NCBI GenBank assembly: GCA_964558715.1
Contig: CAZLFD010000019.1
Coordinates: 1-25,235 of the forward strand
Length of the DNA: 25,235 nt
Direction of reading: 5' to 3'
DNA from: JBGSOV01 sp964558715
Lineage (GTDB): Bacteria; Patescibacteriota; Gracilibacteria; CAIRYL01; GCA-016699755
Shown: piece by piece, positions 7,118 to 12,920 of the stretch
Position numbering within the stretch: the first letter of the stretch is position 1
How the letters are laid out: the number at the start of each line of letters is the position of its first letter
Made by a program: the position numbers and the translations under genes
Notes under the pieces: model-generated
The model's database searches: none
What the model saw: the letters and a program-made list of their open reading frames with translations, nothing else
Told to the model about the DNA's origin: nothing

Positions 7118-10100
7118 ATGAGTGAATTCCACAAAAAACCACTGCGGCCCGAACCTGAAAACAACCTGCGTAAATACTCTTTTGTCTTTGCTAAACTAAA
7201 CGAAAAATATCGTCCGCCCAAAAGGCGAAAAATCCTCAAGCGGATTTTACTCGGGCTCGTGTTTTTGATGACGCTCGCGGTTTTCGCATTTTCGATCATT
7301 CTGCTAAACGTGCTGAAAGACTTGCCAGATATCGAAGATACACGGGCGCTGATCTTTCCGGAATCCACAGTACTCCTCGATAGTAGCGGTACGGTGGAAT
7401 TGTATTCGGTGCATGGCAACGAAAATCGCCAGGTGATGCCGGTTGAAGAAATGAGTCCGTATATTATCCGTGCGATTCTCGCTGCCGAGGATGATGGCTT
7501 TTATTCGCATCCTGGCTTCGATACCGGCGGGATCGCCAAAGCATTTTGCCACGAATTTCTTGGCTCGCTCTTCGGGCTGTGCCCTCGGCGCGGCGGCAGC
7601 ACAATAACGCAACAGTTGGTGAAGAATTTCTTTTTGACCAATGAACGAACCCTGACCCGCAAGCTGAAAGAACTGGTACTCGCTTACAATATGGAAAACC
7701 GCTATTCCAAAGATGAGATTTTGGGCATTTATTTGAATGGGATTTCATTTGGCTCGAATCTGCATGGCGTCGAAACCGCCAGTCAGGCTTTTTTTCGTAA
7801 ATCAGCAAAAGATGTGACCCCAGCAGAGGCGGCGATTCTGGCCTCGCTGGTGCAGCGACCGACCACCTATTCGCCGCACGGCGAACGTGCGTTCTCGTAT
7901 GTGTTGTTAAGCGACGAACGCATTCAAGAGCAAGGGTATGAGACGTTTGACGATATCAACGATCTTGAAGGGCTCACCTGGATGCCCGGCCTAGTAGGAG
8001 ACGAAGTCGAACTCGCCAATGGCAAGACCGCCTACTTTCCTGGCCGCGCCGATGGGTATGTACTCAATCGGATGATCGAGTTAGAGCTGATAACAGATGA
8101 GGAATATCAACAAGCCCGTAAAGACCTGCTTAATATTCAATTCCCTGAATTCCGTATTCAACTGACGGCGCCACATTTTGTCATCTGGGTACGCGAGCAG
8201 CTCGAAACGCGCTTTGGTGCAGATCTTATCGAACGCGGCGGATTACGGGTGATTACGAGTTTAGATATGGATCTGCAGACACTTGCCGAAGAAGCCGTCG
8301 AAGCGCAGATGGAAAAAAATGTTACAGAGTACGAAGCCAGCAATGCAGCGCTCGTTAGCCTCGAAACCAAGACCGGCCATGTAAAAGCCCTTGTCGGCTC
8401 GGCAGATTACTGGAATGAAGCAATCGACGGCAATGTGAATATCGTTCTTAAAAAGCGGCTTCCGGGAAGTAGTTTTAAACCCATCACCTATGCCGCCTCG
8501 TTTTTAACCGGAAAGCTTTCACCAGGACGGGTGCTGTTTGATGTCGAGACCAATTTTGGCAATGGCTGGACTCCACAAAACTACGATGGTCAATTTCGGG
8601 GGCCGGTTTCGGTGCGCAACGCACTGGGGAATTCGCTCAATATTCCGGCGGTCAAAGCGGCGATCATTGCCGGGCCAGGTGCCGTATACAACCTCGCCAC
8701 ACAAATGGGTATCTCGTTCGATTTTGATTCCGAATTTTATGGTGCTGCCATCGCGCTGGGTGGAGCCGAAGCACGGCCACTCGATATGGCGCAAGCCTTT
8801 AGTGTGTTTGCCAATAACGGAAAAAAAGTCGAACCGGTTGCGATATTGCGTGTTGAAGACCGCTTCGGCAACTTATTGTATGAAGCGCCAAATCAAGCCG
8901 AAATAGAAACGGATGAGATGCAAGTGCTCGACCCCACCATCGCCTATCAAGTGACGCATGTCTTGAGCGATACCGCCGCACGCGGCCCGGGTTGGAATAC
9001 TCGCTTACAATTGAGTGGACGGCAGAATCTGGCAAAAACCGGAACAGCGGATAAAAAGGTAGAGAATATTCCTTGGCCGGCAGATGTCTGGACGATCGGC
9101 GCCACGCCACAACTAACGACGGCCGTCTGGGCCGGAAATGCAGATGGAACGGTACTCGCTCGCCGTGCTAGCGGCTACGATACTGCCGCACCGATCTGGC
9201 ACAGCTTTATGACCACCGCGCACGAAGAACTGCCCGCCGAGAATTTTGAAGTGCCAAGCGGCATCAGTAAAATCCAGCTCAGCAAGCTTTCTGGCCAACT
9301 GCCGGCAGAAAATACACCGGCGAGCTTGATTACTGAAGATATCGTTTCGCGCATCAATTATCCTGCCGAAAACGACAGCTCATTGCAGTTGGTTGAAGTC
9401 GACAGCGTATCAGGCAAGCTGCCGACAGAATTCACCCCCGAAGCAGCAAAAGAAGAAGTAGCCGTGCTTTCGATGCATTCGTATTTTATCGATTGGCCGA
9501 ACTGGGAGACACCGGTACAAGAATGGTTAGCAGAGAATAAGATTGAGATGCTACAAGGGTTTGGCATCAATGCCGACGAGATTTTGAGTGAAGCACCGAC
9601 TGAGTTTGATGATGCGCATACAAACCGCACCGCAGAGAATGCTCCAGATATCCGCTTTGTCGACCCACAAAACGGTGAACGTGTCTCGCCGCCGCGTACG
9701 AGCATCCAGCTCGATGTTAACGCGCCAAACGGCTTTGAAAAAGTGGTTTTCTATTGGAATGACCGCATCCTCAAATCTTTCGACGAAGAACAAAACGGCT
9801 ATGTGATTCCGGTATCACCCAACCAAACCGGCCGGCACACGTTAACGGCAAAAATGACTGATACCCTGAAATATACATCCGAGCGTACTATCGAGGTAGA
9901 AATCACCCGCGATAACGACGAACCAGATGTACGCTTTTTAAACCCGCGCGACGGTGACCAGGTCTCTGGTGGAACCGAAATCCTGTTGCGCGTCGAAGCA
10001 GATGACCGCAGCGGAGCTGTGCGAATAGTAGATTTTTATGCGGACGATGTAGACTTGGGTGGTATTCCGGTAGAACTGGGAGCATTCGAAAAACGCTTCT

Positions 10101-10513
10101 CAGTGCCGAACGACGATGGCGAACTTAAGCTGCGCGCAGTAGCAACTGATTACGCCGGGAATACAGGTGAGACAACGATTACGCTTGAAGTAGAGGCCAA
10201 ACCCGAATCACGCGATTTCGGCATCTTTTCACCGCGTGATGGCGCAAATACGGCTTGTAACGTAAATACCCGAGTAACGGCAGGAGTAGCACGTGACATG
10301 CGGGCAGATTTGGAACGGTTGGAAATTTGGGCGAATCTTGGTAGACAGACCAAAGTACGCGTTGCAGAATTTACAAGCGCAAGCGATACTGGCTTTTTTG
10401 AAGCAGATTTCAAGCCAGAAGTTTGCGGCGAATGGCGCATCTACGCCAAAGCATTCCTTGCAAGCGGCAGCCCGAAAGTATCGTCATCGAATTTTGTGGA
10501 GTTTGAAGAATAA
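7118..10513 (+). CDS. Class A penicillin-binding protein (bifunctional PBP1A-type) with Ig-like C-terminal tail, 1131 aa
   Basis: A basic cytoplasmic N-terminus (1-42) leads to one membrane helix (about 43-66). The GT51 glycosyltransferase domain (about 80-260) has catalytic Glu124 in LAAEDDGFYSH and the RGGSTITQQLVKN motif at 158-170. The transpeptidase domain has SxxK at Ser451-Lys454 (PGSSFKP), SxN at Ser506-Leu-Asn508 and KTG at 640-642, so both activities look intact. It would polymerise lipid II and cross-link peptidoglycan on the outer face of the membrane. From about residue 840 come three beta-sandwich, Ig-like domains (about 843-930, 935-1027, 1033-1130), making it longer than usual PBP1A. 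Cysteine pairs (144/155 in the GT51 domain, 1047/1103 in the last Ig-like domain) could be disulfides. The gene is close behind the lipoprotein gene; no Shine-Dalgarno is seen. Confidence 0.95.
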   Translation: MSEFHKKPLRPEPENNLRKYSFVFAKLNEKYRPPKRRKILKRILLGLVFLMTLAVFAFSIILLNVLKDLPDIEDTRALIFPESTVLLDSSGTVELYSVHGNENRQVMPVEEMSPYIIRAILAAEDDGFYSHPGFDTGGIAKAFCHEFLGSLFGLCPRRGGSTITQQLVKNFFLTNERTLTRKLKELVLAYNMENRYSKDEILGIYLNGISFGSNLHGVETASQAFFRKSAKDVTPAEAAILASLVQRPTTYSPHGERAFSYVLLSDERIQEQGYETFDDINDLEGLTWMPGLVGDEVELANGKTAYFPGRADGYVLNRMIELELITDEEYQQARKDLLNIQFPEFRIQLTAPHFVIWVREQLETRFGADLIERGGLRVITSLDMDLQTLAEEAVEAQMEKNVTEYEASNAALVSLETKTGHVKALVGSADYWNEAIDGNVNIVLKKRLPGSSFKPITYAASFLTGKLSPGRVLFDVETNFGNGWTPQNYDGQFRGPVSVRNALGNSLNIPAVKAAIIAGPGAVYNLATQMGISFDFDSEFYGAAIALGGAEARPLDMAQAFSVFANNGKKVEPVAILRVEDRFGNLLYEAPNQAEIETDEMQVLDPTIAYQVTHVLSDTAARGPGWNTRLQLSGRQNLAKTGTADKKVENIPWPADVWTIGATPQLTTAVWAGNADGTVLARRASGYDTAAPIWHSFMTTAHEELPAENFEVPSGISKIQLSKLSGQLPAENTPASLITEDIVSRINYPAENDSSLQLVEVDSVSGKLPTEFTPEAAKEEVAVLSMHSYFIDWPNWETPVQEWLAENKIEMLQGFGINADEILSEAPTEFDDAHTNRTAENAPDIRFVDPQNGERVSPPRTSIQLDVNAPNGFEKVVFYWNDRILKSFDEEQNGYVIPVSPNQTGRHTLTAKMTDTLKYTSERTIEVEITRDNDEPDVRFLNPRDGDQVSGGTEILLRVEADDRSGAVRIVDFYADDVDLGGIPVELGAFEKRFSVPNDDGELKLRAVATDYAGNTGETTITLEVEAKPESRDFGIFSPRDGANTACNVNTRVTAGVARDMRADLERLEIWANLGRQTKVRVAEFTSASDTGFFEADFKPEVCGEWRIYAKAFLASGSPKVSSSNFVEFEE

Positions 10514-10540
10514 GCAAACAGCAATCAGCAAGGAGCAAAC
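10513..10540. repeat. Tandem AGCAANN heptamers, left arm
   Basis: Four consecutive heptamers of form AGCAANN begin at the stop codon of the penicillin-binding protein gene. Their last two bases are AC, TC, GG and AC. The same heptamer in inverse orientation occurs at 10681-10708, giving an exact 11-bp inverted repeat: GCAAACAGCAA at 10514-10524 with its complement at 10683-10693. The arms enclose about 140 bp. Confidence 0.55.
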
Positions 10541-10576
10541 AAAAAAAATGCAGATTCCGGCTAGTAATTCACCTGT

Positions 10577-10598
10577 ACAGTCTCCGATTGAGGACTGT
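10577..10598. repeat. Inverted repeat within short intergenic repeat, copy 2
   Basis: ACAGTC (10577-10582) and GACTGT (10593-10598) form a 6-bp stem with a 10-nt loop. The segment 10579-10599 matches 2197-2217 at 17 of 21 positions. It lies in the middle of the segment bounded by inverted heptamer arrays. It could be a bidirectional structure between two convergent genes, but there is no clear T-run. Confidence 0.35.
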
Positions 10599-10680
10599 GT
10601 GACGCTAAACGTTGAGAACGGTACACTCCTCTACGAGAGACTGTGCCGGGGGTTAAAAAATAATCTAACAAGACACTCCC

Positions 10681-10708
10681 GTTTGCTGTTTGCTCGTTAG
10701 TTCTTGCT
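10681..10708. repeat. Inverted heptamer array, right arm, overlapping the 3' end of queC
   Basis: On the minus strand this reads as AGCAANN-type heptamers: two exact AGCAAAC, one AGCAAGA and one degenerate unit. It is the inverse of the array at 10513-10540. The array extends over the queC stop codon (10697-10699) into its last codons, so the repeat has become part of the coding end or the coding end has been shaped by it. Confidence 0.5.
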
Positions 10709-11350
10709 CACCAACGGGTCCTCAATTCCCACTTCAGCAAACGCTGCTGCACGTAATCTGCACGCATCGCACTCGCCGCAGGGTGGGCGTTCGCCACGAT
10801 AACAGGTATGCGTATCGGCATAGAGGTCGAGATGACCGAGTTCTTGCATCAGACGGATCTCATCGGCTTTGCTCATCTGCACAAACGGCGCGTGAATAGT
10901 GAACTCTTCATCCATCGCGAGCGATATCGATTGTTGGGCAGATTTTATAAACGGCTCACGGCAATCAGGGTACCCAGAATAGTCGATTTGCGAAACGCCG
11001 GTCACGAGATTGCGGATACCGAGCGGATAGGCTGTAGTCGCGGCAATCGTCAGAAACAGCAGGTTTCGGCCAGGTATGAACGTTGCCGGTAAGTGCTCTG
11101 CCGACTTCTCTTCATTTTTCCCCAGCAGAAGCGAGCAATTGGTTATCGCGGCAAAAGCTGCTTTCGCGTCGATGATTTGATGTGATACATTTCGTTTCTC
11201 AGCGATACGTGCCGCGCACCCTAATTCGACCCGATGTCGCTGCCCGATATCGAACGAAATCGCCGAAACGGAGTCGAAACGGTCGAGTGCCCAGCAAAGA
11301 GCAGTGGTGCTGTCTTGTCCGCCAGAAAAAAGTACAAGAGCGGAATTCAT
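10697..11350 (-). CDS. queC: 7-cyano-7-deazaguanine (preQ0) synthase QueC, 217 aa
   Basis: The N-terminal ATP-pyrophosphatase P-loop SGGQDST is at residues 9-15. The C-terminal zinc site is complete, with Cys183, Cys191, Cys194 and Cys197 in CYRGERPPCGECDAC. The length is typical. QueC converts 7-carboxy-7-deazaguanine with ammonia and ATP into preQ0, the precursor of queuosine in tRNA and of 7-deazaguanine DNA modifications. No queD, queE, queF, tgt or dpd gene lies in the window, so the pathway's remainder must be elsewhere or the product salvaged. The start is ATG at 11350; upstream GGGAGAGAG, about 9-15 nt away, is the only Shine-Dalgarno-like sequence in this window. The gene is convergent with the penicillin-binding protein gene and 97 bp after dnaJ. 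Confidence 0.95.
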   Translation of the reverse strand: MNSALVLFSGGQDSTTALCWALDRFDSVSAISFDIGQRHRVELGCAARIAEKRNVSHQIIDAKAAFAAITNCSLLLGKNEEKSAEHLPATFIPGRNLLFLTIAATTAYPLGIRNLVTGVSQIDYSGYPDCREPFIKSAQQSISLAMDEEFTIHAPFVQMSKADEIRLMQELGHLDLYADTHTCYRGERPPCGECDACRLRAAAFAEVGIEDPLVSKN

Positions 11351-11381
11351 GTGTTTTCTCTCTCCCTGAATAGGGGGATAC

Positions 11382-11397
11382 CGGATTGCAATCTGGC
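11382..11397. repeat. Palindromic CGGATTGCARTCT motif, copy next to queC
   Basis: The sequence here centres on GATTGCAATC, its own reverse complement, flanked by CCG and TGG. A second copy, CGGATTGCAGTCT, lies at 12578-12590 over the dnaJ start. The two match at 12 of 13 positions and so flank the dnaJ gene. The rest of 11351-11447 holds G-rich sequence and a small CCCT-gaat-AGGG stem near 11365-11376; no gene is seen. Confidence 0.4.
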
Positions 11398-11447
11398 ACA
11401 GGGCTGGAGGGGGTAGAAATCAATCCGAAAAATCAATAAATGCGCCA

Positions 11448-12578
11448 TTATCCAAACAGATTCTTTAAAAAACCTTGGTGCGACTCAAGATGTGCGCCAT
11501 TTTCTTTAGCGATCTCCGTGTAGAGTTCTTTTTCGCGATTACTCAGTTTTTTAGGAATCTCGATCTTGAGGTGAACAAAATGGTCGCCAAAAATATTGCG
11601 ATTCAGCACAGGCATGCCCTTACCACGAAGACGCAGAACAGCATCTGGCTGGGTTCCCTGTTGGATTTTAATCGTCACTTCGCCGTGTACGGTCTTTACT
11701 TTTTTCTCGTTACCTAGAATCGCTTCAAGCACCGAAATCTTTTCTTCACTGTGCACGTCATCGCCATCACGATGGAGGTGGCGATCGGGCTGCACGTGTA
11801 TACGCAAAAGGAAGTCGCCGCTTGATTGCCCGCGTTCACCGGCTTGGCCTTGGCCACGCACGCGCAATAAAGCACCATCAAAGACGCCTGGTGGAATATC
11901 GACTTCAACAGTACGTTTTTCTGGCATGCGTCCGCTGCCATTGCATTTGGGGCACGGCTCTTTGGGTACTCTCCCCTCCCCTTTACATTTGGTGCAGACC
12001 TGCGTGGTGCGGATGTAGCCGAGTGGTGTTTGTTGCTGGCGGATCACCTGCCCAGTGCCACCACAATCGCCGCATGTTACGAATTCGGTTCCTTTCTTTT
12101 TACCCTGCCCATCGCACTCATCACACGCTACCAACGAATCTACCACTGTAGAATACGTCTTCCCGCTGACGGCTTCGGCAAAGCTGATGCGCACATCAGC
12201 GTGAATGTCTTGCCCCTTGGCGGGGCCGCGCTGTTGCCGCACATTCCCACCAAAAAAGCTTTCAAAAATATCACCGAGCCCGCCTTCGAAACCACCAAAA
12301 TCGCCATAACCTTGCCCTCCGCCAAACCCTTCAAAGCCTTGCCCCCCGCCAAACCCCGCCCCGCCTGGGCCGGCAGCACCGAACTGGTCGAATTGCGCTT
12401 TCTTTTGCGGATCAGAAAGAATCTCCCACGCGACCTGGATCTCTTTGAATTTTTCTACTGCCGCCTTGTCTTTGTTTACATCAGGGTGGTACTTCGCCGC
12501 CAATTTGCGGTAGGCACGCTTGATCTCATCCGCAGATGCAGACTTTTCGACACCGAGGCTTTCATAAGGATTTTTCAC
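11448..12578 (-). CDS. dnaJ: Chaperone DnaJ (type I Hsp40), 376 aa
   Basis: All type I DnaJ parts are present. The J domain (1-66) has the HPD motif at 31-33, needed to stimulate DnaK ATPase. A Gly/Phe-rich linker spans about 68-118. The zinc-finger domain has four CxxCxGxG motifs (Cys152/155, 169/172, 195/198, 209/212), and the substrate-binding C-terminal domains run to 376. The start is GTG at 12578; the first residues KNPYESLGV match the family's usual N-terminus and no ATG is near. No Shine-Dalgarno is visible. dnaK and grpE are not beside it. A CIRCE operator with an embedded promoter lies 40-70 bp upstream, so heat-shock regulation by HrcA is expected. Queuosine gene queC lies downstream on the same strand and could be co-transcribed. 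Confidence 0.97.
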   Translation of the reverse strand: MKNPYESLGVEKSASADEIKRAYRKLAAKYHPDVNKDKAAVEKFKEIQVAWEILSDPQKKAQFDQFGAAGPGGAGFGGGQGFEGFGGGQGYGDFGGFEGGLGDIFESFFGGNVRQQRGPAKGQDIHADVRISFAEAVSGKTYSTVVDSLVACDECDGQGKKKGTEFVTCGDCGGTGQVIRQQQTPLGYIRTTQVCTKCKGEGRVPKEPCPKCNGSGRMPEKRTVEVDIPPGVFDGALLRVRGQGQAGERGQSSGDFLLRIHVQPDRHLHRDGDDVHSEEKISVLEAILGNEKKVKTVHGEVTIKIQQGTQPDAVLRLRGKGMPVLNRNIFGDHFVHLKIEIPKKLSNREKELYTEIAKENGAHLESHQGFLKNLFG

Positions 12579-12617
12579 GGATTGCAGTCTACAAAAAGAA
12601 TCAGGAATATCAAAAAT

Positions 12618-12647
12618 ATTTTAGCACTCGTGATCCGAGAGTGTCAA
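12618..12647 (-). promoter_or_regulatory. CIRCE operator overlapping the dnaJ promoter
   Basis: TTAGCACTC (12621-12629), then exactly nine bases, then GAGTGTCAA (12639-12647) matches the CIRCE consensus TTAGCACTC-N9-GAGTGCTAA in 16 of 18 arm positions. On the minus strand TTGACA (12647-12642) and TAAAAT (12623-12618) are separated by 18 bp, a near-consensus sigma70 promoter pointing into dnaJ. HrcA bound to CIRCE would cover the promoter. HrcA and CIRCE are the established repressor and operator of bacterial groE and dnaK regulons; hrcA itself is not in the window. Confidence 0.88.
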
Positions 12648-12657
12648 AGCCGGCTCG

Positions 12658-12680
12658 GTCATTCCAGCTGGATCGGAAAC
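12658..12680. repeat. Degenerate copy of the GTCATTCC palindrome
   Basis: This segment begins GTCATTCC and continues AGCTGGATCGGAAAC. Aligned to the minus-strand reading of 174-199 it keeps the GTCATTCC start and a CGGAA end, with five mismatches over about 22 positions. The stem is imperfect here. It supports a dispersed intergenic palindrome family with at least two copies in the window. Confidence 0.4.
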
Positions 12681-12859
12681 GGGGGCAAGATGATACCGCA
12701 AACTCAGATTTCTTGCGAAGATTCAAAAATACCTGAACCAGGTATCATGGAACAAGGAAGGTGTACGCGGCAGCGTACCCCCTACAGCTCCAGTTGCCAA
12801 CTATCGGTCGCCAGACTCCAGAGAAAAATCTATAGGACTCTTCCCTTTTCCCTCATTGC

Positions 12860-12880
12860 AAATTGTCAATTGCGAATTGC
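12860..12880. repeat. Heptamer array, inverse of that at 2148-2168
   Basis: Read on the plus strand the units are AAATTGT, CAATTGC and GAATTGC. On the minus strand they are GCAATTC, GCAATTG and a degenerate ACAATTT. This is the same heptamer family as 2148-2168. Relative to the gene it precedes, the orientation is the same as at the other site. Confidence 0.55.
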
Positions 12881-12898
12881 TTCTCTTTTCCTTACAAT
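12870..12898 (+). promoter_or_regulatory. Sigma70-type promoter for the DUF3352-like gene
   Basis: TTGCGA (12870-12875), a 17-bp spacer, and TACAAT (12893-12898) make a fair promoter (4/6 and 5/6). Transcription would start near 12905, about 15 nt before the ATG at 12921, again leaving a very short leader without a Shine-Dalgarno. The -35 box lies across a heptamer junction, as at 2130-2158. Confidence 0.55.
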
Positions 12899-12920
12899 CT
12901 TTCGGCAAAACCCGATTCGC

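Larger units (their letters stand above)
12579..12920. other. Divergent regulatory region between dnaJ and the DUF3352-like gene
   Basis: No gene is seen in these 342 bases. From left to right they hold the CIRCE/dnaJ promoter, the degenerate GTCATTCC palindrome, and a pair of competing hairpins. ATACCTG (12729-12735) pairs with CAGGTAT (12739-12745), while ATGATACC (12690-12697) pairs with GGTATCAT (12741-12748), so the right arm is shared. After them come the heptamer array and the promoter for the 12921 gene. Frames crossing the region have no start or composition that suggests a protein. Confidence 0.5.

Noticed and set aside
12030..12920. Upstream extension of the DUF3352-like frame
   Set aside because: It runs antisense through dnaJ and the CIRCE region and shows no protein character; ATG 12921 has a promoter and membrane anchor.
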